A stretch of 64,000 nt of DNA from Micromonospora rubida. GTDB lineage: Bacteria > Actinomycetota > Actinomycetes > Mycobacteriales > Micromonosporaceae. Positions 9,231 through 18,426 of this stretch are shown in pieces. How positions within the stretch are numbered: the stretch's first letter is position 1; every line of letters starts with the position of its first letter. Both the position numbers and the translations under genes were made by a program. The notes beneath the pieces are model-generated. The model saw nothing but the letters and a program-made list of their open reading frames with translations, was not told the DNA's origin and searched no databases. Location of the stretch: the NCBI RefSeq assembly GCF_009908295.1, contig NZ_JAAALO010000005.1, positions 186,001 to 250,000 on the forward strand, in the 5' to 3' direction.

Positions 9231-10096
9231 TGGACCGGGACCGGTTCGAGACGGTGACCCTGCGCTGGCTGCGCCGGGCGGTGATCGCCGGCTTCCTCGT
9301 GATCACGCTGGTGCCGTTCTGGTACATGCTGGTGCTCTCGGTGCGCCCCATCGAGCAGGTGCTGCTGCGCCCCGGATCGCTGTGGGTGCCGCTGGGCGAG
9401 CTCACCGTCGGCACGTACGCCGAGGTGCTCCGGGCCGTCGACGACGGCGGCCAGGGTTTCGGGACCTTCATCCGCAACAGCGGCCTGGTCGCCCTCGCCG
9501 CCACCGCGCTCACCCTGGTCGTGGCGATTCCCGGCGCGTACGCGGTCTCCCGGCTGCGGTTCTTCGGCCGCCGGCAGGTCAGCGCGCTGTTCCTGGCGGT
9601 CTACCTGTTCCCGTCGATCGTCATCGCGATCCCGCTCTTCGTGGTCTTCACCCGGGTCGGGCTGCGCGGCTCGCTGTTCGGGCTGGTGCTGGTCTACATC
9701 TCGCAGACCCTGCCGGTCTCGGTCTACATGCTGAAGAACTACTTCGAGACGATCCCGATCAGCCTGGAGGAGTCCGCCGCGATCGACGGGGCGGGCCGGC
9801 TCGGCATCATCCGCCGGGTCAGCCTCCCCCTGGCCGCCCCGTCGATCATGGCGGTCGCCCTCTACGACTTCATGATCGCCTGGAACGAGTACCTGTTCGC
9901 CCTGCTCTTCCTCGTCGACAAGCCGGACCGGTGGACGGTGTCGCTCGGGCTGTCGCTGCTCGCCGACGGCGTCGAGGTGCCCAAGACGGTGCTGATGGCC
10001 GGCTCGGTGATCCTCACCCTGCCGATCGTGCTCCTGTTCTTCGCCGGCGAGCGGCTGCTCACCGAGGGCCTCACCAGCGGCGCGGAGAAGGGCTGA
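9230..10096 (+). CDS. Sugar ABC transporter permease (MalG-like)
   Basis: A 288-residue permease, partner of the upstream MalF-like protein. It has six predicted helices and the EAA loop EESAAIDGAGRLGIIRRVSLP. The ATG at 9230 sits on the last base of the upstream stop codon; a GTG one codon earlier is an alternative. The two permeases would form the heterodimeric channel of a CUT1 importer, feeding the intracellular hydrolase and dehydrogenase encoded on the opposite strand. Confidence 0.9.
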   Translation: MDRDRFETVTLRWLRRAVIAGFLVITLVPFWYMLVLSVRPIEQVLLRPGSLWVPLGELTVGTYAEVLRAVDDGGQGFGTFIRNSGLVALAATALTLVVAIPGAYAVSRLRFFGRRQVSALFLAVYLFPSIVIAIPLFVVFTRVGLRGSLFGLVLVYISQTLPVSVYMLKNYFETIPISLEESAAIDGAGRLGIIRRVSLPLAAPSIMAVALYDFMIAWNEYLFALLFLVDKPDRWTVSLGLSLLADGVEVPKTVLMAGSVILTLPIVLLFFAGERLLTEGLTSGAEKG

Positions 10097-10202
10097 TAAT
10101 GGGCTGCGCGTGAGCCCGGCTCACCCTAGGCTCCCGCTCGGCCGGCTGGTCAGGCGTCCCGTTGACAGCGGTCAGCCAGCGGAACCGGAGATGGGCGGAG
10201 AA

Positions 10203-10925
10203 ATGACGACTCACCTGTTCGCGCTCAGCATCGACGCGACCGATCCTCTACGTCTCGCACGGTTCTGGTCCGGGGTCCTGGGTTGGGACCTGGCCGACGA
10301 TCCACGCGACGGTGTCGCGCTCCTGCCCAGTGACGACACCGGGTTCCGAATCCGCTTTCTTCCGACCCAGCGGCGGAAGGACGGCCAGAACCGGATGCAC
10401 TTCGATCTGACGAGCGCATCCCTGGAGGACCAGCAGCAGACGGTGGCGAGGGCGCTGGGGCTGGGGGCACAGCACATCGACATCGGCCAGCTCCCGGAGG
10501 AGCGGCATGTGGTGCTCGCCGACCCCGAGGGCAACGAGTTCTGCGTCATCGGGCCGGGCAACAACTTCCTTGCCGACTGCGGATTCGTCGGAGCGCTGGC
10601 CTGCGACGGCTCGCAGGAGGTCGGATACTTCTGGAGCGAAGCGCTGGGGTGGCCGCTGGTCTGGGACCAGGACCAGGAGACCGCGATCCGCTCTCCGCTC
10701 GGCGGCCCGAAGATCACGTGGGGCGGCCCACCGCTGATGCCGAAGGCGGGCAAGCAGCGACTGCACTTCGACCTCGCCCCACCTGCCCACGGTGATCAGC
10801 AGGCGGAGGTCGACCGCCTGATCTCCCTCGGGGCGACTCGAATCGACATCGGCCAGGGCGAGGTCAGCTGGGTGGCCATGGCCGACCCCGACGGCAACGA
10901 GTTCTGTGTGTTGACGCCCCGGTAG
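10203..10925 (+). CDS. VOC (glyoxalase-like) two-domain protein
   Basis: The 240-residue protein contains two tandem vicinal-oxygen-chelate modules: one begins LFALSIDATDPLRLARFWSGVLGW and the second GYFWSEALGWPLVW. Each ends with an ADP(E/D)GNEFCV strand carrying the metal-ligand Glu, at roughly residues 110 and 232. Such proteins are often annotated as glyoxalases or bleomycin-resistance-like, but the metabolite is unknown. The start ATG at 10203 follows GGCGGAGAA; an upstream in-frame GTG would add an unlikely low-complexity leader. Confidence 0.8.
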   Translation: MTTHLFALSIDATDPLRLARFWSGVLGWDLADDPRDGVALLPSDDTGFRIRFLPTQRRKDGQNRMHFDLTSASLEDQQQTVARALGLGAQHIDIGQLPEERHVVLADPEGNEFCVIGPGNNFLADCGFVGALACDGSQEVGYFWSEALGWPLVWDQDQETAIRSPLGGPKITWGGPPLMPKAGKQRLHFDLAPPAHGDQQAEVDRLISLGATRIDIGQGEVSWVAMADPDGNEFCVLTPR

Positions 10926-11043
10926 CGCGGCCAGGGTCCGGAACCCGGGCCGCCCGGCTCTCCCGCAGCGCCGACGGTGACCTTCCGCGCCGCCTCCCCG
11001 GGTGGCCACCCGGCCCACCATTGGCCCGGACTAGCGTGGGGGC

Positions 11044-11661
11044 ATGGCCAACCCGACCCGCTGGACGACCGACACCGGCCCCGAGCACTCGCAGTGGTAC
11101 ATCGACCGCTTCCGCCGGCTGGCGGCCGAGGGCGCCGACCTGGCCGGGGAGGCCCGGCTGCTGGACGCGCTGGTCCCGCCGGGCTCCCGGATCCTGGACG
11201 CCGGCTGCGGCACCGGGCGGGTCGGCGCGGCGCTGCACGCCCGGGGCCACACGGTGGTGGGCGTGGACGCCGATCCCGCGCTGATCGAGGCCGCCCGCGC
11301 CGATTACCCCGGCCCCCACTTCCTGGTCGGCGACCTGGCCGAGCTGGACCTGGCGGCAGCCGGCGAGCCGGAGCCGTTCGACGCGGCCGTGGTGGCCGGC
11401 AACGTGATGGCGTTCGTCGCGCCCGGCACCGAGCCGGAGGTGCTCCGCCGGATCGTCGCCCACCTGCGCCCGGACGGCGTGGTCGTGGTCGGCTTCGGCA
11501 CCGACCGGGGCTACCCGCTGGCCGAGTTCGACGCCGACGCGGTCGCCGCCGGGCTGCGCCGGGAGAACCGATTCGCCACCTGGGACCTGCGCCCCTGGCG
11601 GGACGACGCCGACTTCGCGGTCACCGTGCTGCGCCGCCCCGCCGACCCGACCGTCGGCTGA
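11044..11661 (+). CDS. Class I SAM-dependent methyltransferase
   Basis: A 205-residue Rossmann-fold methyltransferase. Motif I reads ILDAGCGTGRVGAAL and motif II GHTVVGVDADP, binding S-adenosylmethionine; AAVVAGNVMAFVAPG is the motif IV region. The length means a bare catalytic core without a clear substrate-binding domain. The substrate cannot be predicted. It is convergent with eccB, with hairpins between them. Confidence 0.85.
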   Translation: MANPTRWTTDTGPEHSQWYIDRFRRLAAEGADLAGEARLLDALVPPGSRILDAGCGTGRVGAALHARGHTVVGVDADPALIEAARADYPGPHFLVGDLAELDLAAAGEPEPFDAAVVAGNVMAFVAPGTEPEVLRRIVAHLRPDGVVVVGFGTDRGYPLAEFDADAVAAGLRRENRFATWDLRPWRDDADFAVTVLRRPADPTVG

Positions 11662-11725
11662 CCCGCCCCACGCCGCCGCCCCACGCCTATGGGGCGGGCG
11701 GCGGGGCGGGTCCGTCCGCCTCAGC

Positions 11726-11791
11726 GGTGGCGGGCACTACGGCGCAGCCATCCGGTTCGAGGTGGTGCCCGCTACCCCCGCCTCAGGCGGG
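11726..11791. terminator. Convergent terminator hairpins
   Basis: Two stems lie between the methyltransferase and eccB ends. GGTGGCGGGCAC (11726-11737) pairs with GTGCCCGCTACC (11765-11776) with one G-T position, and CCCGCC/GGCGGG (11777-11782 and 11786-11791) flank the eccB stop. There is no T-run, as usual in such high-GC genomes. It can serve both strands. Confidence 0.6.
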
Positions 11792-13162
11792 CGCGGCGAC
11801 GGCGCGGGCGGCGGCCGGGTCGAGCGGACTGCCGGCGGGCACCAGGCTCACCAGGCCGGCCGGCAACCGGACGGGTCGCACGTCCCCGTAGCCGAGCACG
11901 CCGAGCACCTCCGGGTCGGCCAGCACGTGCCGCCGGCCGAGGTCGGTGACGACGGAGACCGCGCCGCCGGTGGCCCCCGGGGCGGCGGCCGACTCCACGA
12001 CCGCGCCGTGCCCCGGCTCGACCACCACGTGGTCGGCGACCGCCGACGCGCCCGCCGTCTGCGGGCTGCCGGACAGGTCGGGCACGGCCGCGCCGAGCCG
12101 CACGTCGCGGACCTCCCCGTCGTCGCCGACCCCGACGCAGAGCGTTCCGCCGTCCGGGGCGGCCAGCCGGGGTGGGGCGGTCGGCGGGGCGGCCGGCCCG
12201 GTCGGCACGAGGTCGGGCTGCTTGGGCAGCGCGGCGAACCGGCCCAGGGTCAGCGCCTCCGGCCCGCCCTGGCCGGTGCGGGCGAGCAGCAGGTTGGCCT
12301 GCAACTCGGTGATGCCGGCGAGGCCGTCGGTGAGGGCGACGGCGTACTGCCGGCCGCCGCCGGAGTTGCGGATCAGGAAGACGTCGCCGACCAGCGCGCC
12401 GGACACCAGGGCCGAGGGCCGCCCCAGTCCGGGCAGCTCCGGCGGGGCGAGGTCGGCCCCGGCCGGGATGCTGTCGATCAGGGCCGGCGCGGCCGGCACG
12501 GCGCGCTGGCGGGTGGCGGCGAGCGCGGCGAGCGACCGGCCGGCGTCCCGCAGCAGGTACCGGCGGGCGTGCCAGACCAGATGCAGGCCGCCGCCGGGGT
12601 GCCGGAGCAGGACCGCGTCGTCGCCCGGCGCCCGGCCGCCGGCGGCGGCCACCCCGATCAGCACGGCGGAGCGGGGGGCGGCCCGCTCCGCCTCGGTCGT
12701 GACGACCGAGCAGACGGTCCACGGGGCGGTCGACAGGCGGGACCGCTCGGGCAGCGAGTCCGGGGCGTCGGGGATGCCCAGCGGCAGGCCGCGCGGCACC
12801 CCCTCGATCGAGCGGCGGGCGACCAGCACGGTCTGCGGGCTACCGACGCCGATGATCAGCAGCGCGGAGGCGTAGTTGAGCACCGGGTGCAGCTTCTGGT
12901 CGCGGTAGACGAAGCGGGCGCCGGACTCCTTCTCCACGATCACCGCGCCGGGGTCGCGCCACTTGCTGCCGCTGCCGGTGAAGAGCCCGTACAGGGCGAA
13001 GCCGCCGAGGGCGATCGCGGCGACCAGCACGCCGGCCAGCCCGGCCCCGGCCAGCCGCCGGAACGGCGACCGCGCCGGGTCCGTCTCCCGCATCACCAGG
13101 GCGGCTACCGCCCGCTGGACGGTGAACTGGTACGAGTGAAGCTGGTCCTGCCGCGACGGCAT
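11783..13162 (-). CDS. eccB: Type VII secretion protein EccB, orphan
   Basis: The N-terminus MPSRQDQLHSYQFTVQR is the hallmark of EccB, the single-pass ESX (type VII) membrane component. It is followed by a transmembrane segment at about residues 38-61 and a long periplasmic domain rich in Ala/Gly/Pro loops. The 459 residues fit the family. The start follows GGAGGGG by 5 nt. No eccC, eccD, eccE, mycosin, esx or PE/PPE gene lies within the window, so its partners must be encoded elsewhere or it acts alone. It probably has its own promoter, since a strong hairpin precedes it. Confidence 0.88.
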   Translation of the reverse strand: MPSRQDQLHSYQFTVQRAVAALVMRETDPARSPFRRLAGAGLAGVLVAAIALGGFALYGLFTGSGSKWRDPGAVIVEKESGARFVYRDQKLHPVLNYASALLIIGVGSPQTVLVARRSIEGVPRGLPLGIPDAPDSLPERSRLSTAPWTVCSVVTTEAERAAPRSAVLIGVAAAGGRAPGDDAVLLRHPGGGLHLVWHARRYLLRDAGRSLAALAATRQRAVPAAPALIDSIPAGADLAPPELPGLGRPSALVSGALVGDVFLIRNSGGGRQYAVALTDGLAGITELQANLLLARTGQGGPEALTLGRFAALPKQPDLVPTGPAAPPTAPPRLAAPDGGTLCVGVGDDGEVRDVRLGAAVPDLSGSPQTAGASAVADHVVVEPGHGAVVESAAAPGATGGAVSVVTDLGRRHVLADPEVLGVLGYGDVRPVRLPAGLVSLVPAGSPLDPAAARAVAAPA

Positions 13163-13215
13163 GCGGTCCCCTCCGACGGGTCGGTCGGGGCACAGGATAA
13201 ACGCTGCGTCGATCC

Positions 13216-13253
13216 CCCGAAGACCCTCCGTCGCCGACCGGAGGGTCTTCGGG
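13216..13253 (-). terminator. 15-bp perfect hairpin after ABC permease gene
   Basis: CCCGAAGACCCTCCG (13216-13230) and its exact complement (13239-13253) surround an 8-nt loop. It lies downstream of the leftward ABC transporter operon and just upstream of eccB, separating the two transcription units. Confidence 0.7.
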
Positions 13254-13300
13254 CCCGGCCCCCCACCCGCCACCGCCCCGGCGGCGGGTGGGCGCCCACC

Positions 13301-15019
13301 TCAGCGGGTGGTTTCGCGCAGGTGGGCGGCGAGCAGCCCGACGGCCAGCAGCGCGGCGGCGGCTCCGACGAGCGGCAGCGGCGCGGGGCCGGCCGGCAGC
13401 CCGTCCTGGCGTACCGTGCCGGTGACGTCGAGCCCGCCGAGCCCGTTCACCGCCGCCCACCACAGCGCCACCCAGCCGACCTGGAACGGGCGCGGGCTGC
13501 GGGTGAGCGCGCCGAGCGCCAGCGCCCCGGCGGGCAGGAGCAGCACGGCGGCGGCCCACGCGGCGAGCCCCGGACCGTCGCCGGCCAGCACCATCCGCAG
13601 CGCCGGCACCCCGCCGACGGCTGCGGTCAGCGCCGCGCCCGCCGCCCACTGGGCGACCACCCGACGGTACGGACGGGGGTGGGCGGCCAGCAGCGGCTCG
13701 ACGCCCTCGGCGTGTGCCTGGGTGCCGAGCCGGGACCAGACCAGGACCGGCCAGATCCAGGCGGCCAGCAGCAGTCCCCGGGTGGCCACGTCGGCCGGTG
13801 CCACGGCGGCCCCGACCGCGAGCACCGCCACCCCCGCCCACCACCAGCGGGACAGCCCCTGCACCAGCACCCGCAGCTCGCCGGCGAGCAGCCGCCCGGC
13901 GGTTGCCCCGGGGTGGGCCGGGGTCCGGGGCCGCCCGCCGAACGCGGCGGCCGGATACCCCGCCGGCCCGCCGGAACCGGGCACCAAGCCCGGGACCGCG
14001 AACGTGCCCGGAGCCGCGAACGTGCCCGGAGCCGCGACGCCACCCTGGGTGGAAAACGTGCCCGGGGCGGCAGCCGCGACGGCAGCGGGGTGCCCGGCGG
14101 GGCCGTCGGGCACCGGCCGGTAGCGGCCCCGGGCGGGGTCGAAGCGGGTGAACCAGAGTGCGGGCAGCACCGCAAGGCCGGCGGCCAGCAGCAGGAGCAG
14201 CAGCCGCGCGGCGACGAACCCGGCGTCCGGGTGCAGGCCGGACCAGTCGAAGACGCGCAGTGGCGCGTCCCGGGCGGTGAGCCCGAGGCTGAACTCCGCG
14301 CCCTTCAACGGCACCCCCCGCCCGGCCAGGTCGGCGGCCACGGACGCGGCGACCCGGTGGCTGCCGAGGCCGCCGAGCGGCGCACCGGCGCCCTGCCCGC
14401 CGATGACCGCGACCGTCCAGCAGAAGAACCAGACGACGTTGCCGAGCCCGGCGCGCAGCGGCCGGACGGTGCCGAAGAGCACCGCCGCCGCCGCGGTGAC
14501 CGCCAGCACGGGCAGGGTCAGCAGCAGGAACGGCGACAGCAGCGCCACCGGGTCGAGCGCGCGGGACTCGCCCCGGGCCAGTTGCAGCACCACCGCCGTG
14601 CCGGCCAGCACGCCGGTCATCGACGCCAGCACCAGCAGGTTGCTGCCGAACTTCCCGGCGAGGTAGGCCACCCGGGTCAATGGGGTGGCGGCCAGCAGCT
14701 CGCCGACGCCGCCGCGCTCGTCGCGTTCGATGCCGTCGCGCAGCACGTAGAAGCCGCCGAGCAGCAGCCACAGGGCCGCCGCGAGGGCGATGACCGTGCC
14801 GGTCCAGGCGCTGTCGTAGCGGCCCCGCCAGCCGCCCGCGTCGAGGATCACCCAGTGGGCGTCGGCGGCGGGCGCGGCGAGCAGGCCCAGGCCGATCGCC
14901 GCGCCCAGCACCACCAGGTACGCCGGCCGGCGTACCCGCTCCCGCAGGTCGGCCAGGGCCACCGCGCCGGCCGCGTGGGCCTGCCCCGCGAGGCGGGCGG
15001 ACACCCGGGGGGCGCTCAC
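13301..15019 (-). CDS. ABC-2 type transporter permease
   Basis: A 572-residue membrane protein with about a dozen hydrophobic segments in two blocks. They are separated by a soluble linker (about residues 310-370) containing an APGTF-type tandem repeat (DNA about 13995-14065). The N-terminal half has the RDEERGG-like loop and GELLAATPLTRVAYLAGKF seen in ABC-2 permeases. The GTG start at 15019 overlaps the ATPase stop by 4 nt. With the ATPase it forms an export-type transporter, and the adjacent two-component system suggests it is induced by a signal, possibly a cell-envelope toxin. Confidence 0.8.
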   Translation of the reverse strand: MSAPRVSARLAGQAHAAGAVALADLRERVRRPAYLVVLGAAIGLGLLAAPAADAHWVILDAGGWRGRYDSAWTGTVIALAAALWLLLGGFYVLRDGIERDERGGVGELLAATPLTRVAYLAGKFGSNLLVLASMTGVLAGTAVVLQLARGESRALDPVALLSPFLLLTLPVLAVTAAAAVLFGTVRPLRAGLGNVVWFFCWTVAVIGGQGAGAPLGGLGSHRVAASVAADLAGRGVPLKGAEFSLGLTARDAPLRVFDWSGLHPDAGFVAARLLLLLLAAGLAVLPALWFTRFDPARGRYRPVPDGPAGHPAAVAAAAPGTFSTQGGVAAPGTFAAPGTFAVPGLVPGSGGPAGYPAAAFGGRPRTPAHPGATAGRLLAGELRVLVQGLSRWWWAGVAVLAVGAAVAPADVATRGLLLAAWIWPVLVWSRLGTQAHAEGVEPLLAAHPRPYRRVVAQWAAGAALTAAVGGVPALRMVLAGDGPGLAAWAAAVLLLPAGALALGALTRSPRPFQVGWVALWWAAVNGLGGLDVTGTVRQDGLPAGPAPLPLVGAAAALLAVGLLAAHLRETTR

Positions 15020-15909
15020 CGCCACACCGCCGTCGGCGCGGCCGGCTGCGGGGTGTGGATCGCGTCGAGGTACGCGTCCTCCAGGTCGGGGGTGACCGGC
15101 ACGGCGCCGGGCGCGGGCGGCGCGGCGGCCAGCACCCGGGCGCGTACCCCCGTCGGGGTGCGCAGCGTGCGGGTGAGCACGTGCCCGGCGGCGAGCCGGG
15201 GCACCTCCTGCGGCGGCAGGTCGACCTCCCACACCCGGCCGACCAGGGGGCGCAGCAGGTCGGCGGGGGCGCCCCGGCGGCGCAGCCGCCCACCGGCCAC
15301 GATCGCGATGTCCCCGGCCACCGACTCGACGTCGGAGACGATGTGGGTGGACAGCAGCACCACCCGGTCGGCGGCCAGGTCGCTGAGCAGGTTGCGCAGC
15401 CGGACCCGCTCCTCCGGGTCGAGGCCGGCGGTCGGCTCGTCGACGACGAGCACCCGGGGGTCGGCGAGCAACGCCTGGGCGATGCCGACCCGCCGCCGCA
15501 TGCCGCCCGAGTAGCCGCCGAGCGGTCGGCGGGCCGCGTCGGTGAGGTTGACCAGCTCCAGCAGCTCGTCGACCCGGGCCCGCGCCGAGCGCCGGGACAG
15601 CCCCTTCACCGCCGCGAGGTACGACAGGAACTCCCGCCCGCTGAGCTTCGGGTAGCCGGTGAAGTCCTGCGGCAGGTACCCGAGGGTGCGGCGCAGCGCC
15701 TCCGGTCGGGCGACCGCGTCCGCCCCGTCGAAGAGCACCCGCCCGCTGCTGGGCCGGGTCACCGTGGCGGCGATCCGCAGCAGCGTCGACTTCCCCGCCC
15801 CGTTGGGGCCGAGCAGCCCGACGAGCCCCGGCCCCAACCGCAGGGTCAACCCGTCCACCGCCCGCCGGCCGCCCCGGTACACCTTGCCCACATCCACCAG
15901 TTCCAGCAC
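15016..15909 (-). CDS. ABC transporter ATP-binding protein
   Basis: A 297-residue ATPase with Walker A GPNGAGKST, signature YSGGMRRRVGIAQALL (a variant of LSGGQ), Walker B RVLVVDEPTAGLD and the H-loop STHIVSD. It resembles CcmA/DrrA-type subunits of ABC-2 exporters. The chosen GTG start at 15909 (first residues VLELVDVGKVY) follows GAGGAAGAG at the right spacing. It is translationally coupled to the permease gene and divergent from the histidine kinase gene, 134 bp away. Confidence 0.88.
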   Translation of the reverse strand: MLELVDVGKVYRGGRRAVDGLTLRLGPGLVGLLGPNGAGKSTLLRIAATVTRPSSGRVLFDGADAVARPEALRRTLGYLPQDFTGYPKLSGREFLSYLAAVKGLSRRSARARVDELLELVNLTDAARRPLGGYSGGMRRRVGIAQALLADPRVLVVDEPTAGLDPEERVRLRNLLSDLAADRVVLLSTHIVSDVESVAGDIAIVAGGRLRRRGAPADLLRPLVGRVWEVDLPPQEVPRLAAGHVLTRTLRTPTGVRARVLAAAPPAPGAVPVTPDLEDAYLDAIHTPQPAAPTAVWR

Positions 15910-15970
15910 GATCCGCTCTTCCTCCCCGCCCGATTCGTTCCGTGTCACAGCGGACCACGCGGCGGCGGGG

Positions 15971-16036
15971 GCGGGCACTACGCGCAGCCCCCCAGGTCGG
16001 GGTGGGGCTGGGTATACCCAGGGCCGGGCACTACGG
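15971..16036 (+). repeat. Intergenic GCGGGCACTACG repeats
   Basis: GCGGGCACTACGCGCAGCC (15971-15989) and CCGGGCACTACGG (16024-16036) lie in the ATPase/kinase divergent promoter. A near copy, GCGGGCACTACGGCGCAGCC, is at 11730-11749. The pair here may be operator sites or members of a dispersed intergenic repeat. Confidence 0.4.
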
Positions 16037-16043
16037 TGGTCCG

Positions 16044-17408
16044 GTGGCGTCCCCTGAGCCGAGTGTTGCCTCGGCGGCGGCACCGCACACCGCACCGGCG
16101 GAGCCGGAGACGGTCCTGGCGGCGCTGAGCCGCCCGAATTTCGCGTTCGGCCGCTGGCTGTGGCGGTCGCTGGCGTACCTGCTCGGCACCGTGCCGGTGG
16201 TGCTGGCCGTGGGCGTGCCGCTCGGGGTGCTCGCGCTGCCGTGCGCGGCCCTGGCGGCCGACGGGTCCGGCCTGGAGCGGGCCGGCGCGGCGCTGCTCGC
16301 CGTGGCCCTGGCCCTGGCATGCGGGCCGCTGCTGTCCGCCCCGGTGGCAATGGTCGAGCGGTGGCGGCTGCGGCTGGTCGACGCCCGGCCGGTCCCCCGC
16401 CGCCCACCGGCCGAGAGCCCGGGCCGTTGGCTGCGCTCCCGGTACGCCGACCCGGCGGCCTGGCGGGAGTCGGCCGACCTGGCGCTGCTGGTGACCGTCG
16501 TCCCGGTGCTCTACACGGCGGTCGCCGTGGTGCTGCTGCTGATCGGCGTGCTGGTGGCCGCGCCCGCGCTGGTGGCCGGCTCCGACCGGCCGGTGTCGCT
16601 CGGCATCGGCACGGCCTCGACGGTCGGCCAGGCGATCCCGTACGCCCTCGTCGGGCTGCTCGCCGCCCCGGCCGCGCCCTGGCTGGTGGGGCTGCTGGCC
16701 GGCGGGCACGGCGCGCTCACCCGGGCGCTGCTGGCCGCCGGCCCGGACGAGCGGCTGCGGGCCGAGCTGGTCGAGGTGTCCCGGTCCCGGGCCCGGCTCG
16801 CCGCCGCGTTCGAGGCGGAGCGGCGACGCATCGAGCGGGACCTGCACGACGGGGCGCAGCAGCGGCTGGTCAGCCTGACCCTTCAGCTCGGGTTGGCCCG
16901 GCTGGACCTGCCGCCCGACTCCCCGGCGGCGCACTCCGTGGCCAGCGCGCACCGGCAGGCCAAGGAGCTGATGGTGGAGCTGCGGGCGCTGATCCACGAC
17001 ATCCGGCCGCAGGTGCTCACCGACCGCGGCCTGGCCACCGCCGTGGAGGAGCTGGCAGACCGGGCAGGCGTGCCGGTGACCGTGGACGCGGCGCTGCCCG
17101 CCCGGCCGCCCGCGCACCTGGAGGCGACGGCCTGGTTCGTGGTGGCGGAGGCGCTGACCAACGTGGCCCGGCACAGCGACGCGACCCGGGCCACCGTGCG
17201 GCTGCGGCGACGCGGCGACGCGCTGCTGGTGGAGGTGGGCGACGACGGGCGCGGCGGCGCGGAACCGGCCCGGGGATCCGGGCTGACCGGGCTGGCCGAC
17301 CGGGTCGCCGTGGCCGACGGCAGAATGTTCCTGTCCAGCCCGGTGGGCGGGCCGACCCTGCTATCCGTGGAGCTGCCGTGGACCCCGTACGAACCGCCGT
17401 CCGGGTAG
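16044..17408 (+). CDS. Sensor histidine kinase (HisKA_3 type)
   Basis: A 454-residue membrane-bound kinase. The N-terminal half has about four to five hydrophobic helices and no extended extracellular domain, as in intramembrane-sensing kinases. The dimerisation motif RDLHDGAQQRLVSL places the phosphorylated His at residue 268. The HATPase region has ALTNVARHSDATRA (N-box) and VGDDGRG (G1). GTG at 16044 is the likely start; an upstream GTG (15942) would translate the intergenic repeats. It overlaps the response-regulator gene by 31 nt. Confidence 0.85.
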   Translation: MASPEPSVASAAAPHTAPAEPETVLAALSRPNFAFGRWLWRSLAYLLGTVPVVLAVGVPLGVLALPCAALAADGSGLERAGAALLAVALALACGPLLSAPVAMVERWRLRLVDARPVPRRPPAESPGRWLRSRYADPAAWRESADLALLVTVVPVLYTAVAVVLLLIGVLVAAPALVAGSDRPVSLGIGTASTVGQAIPYALVGLLAAPAAPWLVGLLAGGHGALTRALLAAGPDERLRAELVEVSRSRARLAAAFEAERRRIERDLHDGAQQRLVSLTLQLGLARLDLPPDSPAAHSVASAHRQAKELMVELRALIHDIRPQVLTDRGLATAVEELADRAGVPVTVDAALPARPPAHLEATAWFVVAEALTNVARHSDATRATVRLRRRGDALLVEVGDDGRGGAEPARGSGLTGLADRVAVADGRMFLSSPVGGPTLLSVELPWTPYEPPSG

Positions 17409-18049
17409 TGGTCGCCGAGGACGACGTCCTGCTTCGGGAGGGCCTCGCCGGGCTGCTGGTCCGGTTCGGCTTCGCGGTGCCGGCCGCCGTCGGGGACGCC
17501 GACGCGCTCCTCGTTGCGGTCGCGGAGCACCGGCCGGACCTGGTGCTCACCGACGTGCGGATGCCGCCCGGGCACACCGACGAGGGCCTGCGCGCCGCGC
17601 TGCGGCTGCGCCGCGAGCACCCCGACCTGGCGGTGGTGGTGCTCAGCCAGTACGTCGAGCACGGCGCCGCCGCCGACCTGCTCGACTCCGGGGCCGGCCG
17701 GCGGGTCGGGTACCTGCTCAAGGACCGGGTGGTCGACGTCGAGGAGTTCGCCGGGGCGCTGCGCCGAGTGGTCGACGGCGGCACCGTGGTGGACCCGGAG
17801 GTGGTCCGGCAACTCCTGCGCCGGCAGCGCGACCCCATCGACCGGCTCTCCGCCCGGGAGCGGGAGGTGCTCGCCCTGGTCGCCGAGGGCCGGTCGAATT
17901 CGGCGATCGCCCGGGAACTGGTGGTCTCCGAGGCCGCCGTCGGCAAGCACGTGGGGAACATCCTCGCCAAGCTGGATCTGCCGCCGACCGACGACGCGAA
18001 CCGCCGGGTGCTGGCCGTGCTGGCGTACCTGCGGCAACCCGGCGACTGA
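17378..18049 (+). CDS. LuxR/NarL-family response regulator
   Basis: A 223-residue regulator. The receiver domain carries the acidic pocket EDD (14-16), phospho-acceptor Asp59 in LVLTDVRMP and the conserved Lys in YLLKDRV. The C-terminal LuxR HTH is recognisable from LSAREREVLALVAEGRSNSAIARELVVSEAAVGKHV. It is the partner of the overlapping kinase gene and probably controls the divergent ABC transporter. The GTG start at 17378 lies inside the kinase gene, so translation is coupled. Confidence 0.88.
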   Translation: MDPVRTAVRVVVAEDDVLLREGLAGLLVRFGFAVPAAVGDADALLVAVAEHRPDLVLTDVRMPPGHTDEGLRAALRLRREHPDLAVVVLSQYVEHGAAADLLDSGAGRRVGYLLKDRVVDVEEFAGALRRVVDGGTVVDPEVVRQLLRRQRDPIDRLSAREREVLALVAEGRSNSAIARELVVSEAAVGKHVGNILAKLDLPPTDDANRRVLAVLAYLRQPGD

Positions 18050-18105
18050 CGGAGAACGACGAGCCGCCGCCGGTTCCGCACGGGCACCCGTACGGGCCAC
18101 GGGCC

Positions 18106-18426
18106 TCAGACCGGATTCGACGGTGGTCGTCCTCCGCCCCGGCAACGCGGGCATGACCGGTCGGGGGCGGGGCAGCGGGCGCGGGACAGCCAGCCGAGGA
18201 AGCGGGCGTGCAGCACGCCCGGGGCGGGGCGGGCCCCGAGGCGGTACATGTCGTCCATCGCCTCGTACATCGACGCCGCGAGGTAGAACGCGAGCGCGGT
18301 CGAGTGGCCGTGGAACTCGGTGACCAGGCAGAGCTGGGCGGTTGAGCACGGCCAGGGCGCGGCACACGACCGGCACAGCCAGGCGGGCCGCATCGGCAGG
18401 TGCGGCCGGGACGGAAGGCGACTCAC
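18106..18426 (-). CDS. Actinobacterial hypothetical protein (so-called flavin reductase type)
   Basis: The 106-residue protein carries RPAWLCRSCAAPWPC, then TALAFYLAASMYEA and LHARFLGWLSR. This pattern belongs to a small family frequent beside HTH/DUF397 loci in Micromonosporaceae and often labelled flavin reductase without evidence. The Cys pair and the C-terminal CPAPDRSCPRC could bind zinc. The GTG start (18426) overlaps the stop of the upstream small gene (GTGA) and follows AGGGAG. Confidence 0.6.
   Translation of the reverse strand: MSRLPSRPHLPMRPAWLCRSCAAPWPCSTAQLCLVTEFHGHSTALAFYLAASMYEAMDDMYRLGARPAPGVLHARFLGWLSRARCPAPDRSCPRCRGGGRPPSNPV

Noticed and set aside
11762..15514. 1,250-codon open frame on the + strand
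   Set aside because: It is antisense to eccB and the ABC permease, shows only Arg/Gly/Gln-rich low-complexity translation, and has no start signal; long antisense frames are expected at this GC content.
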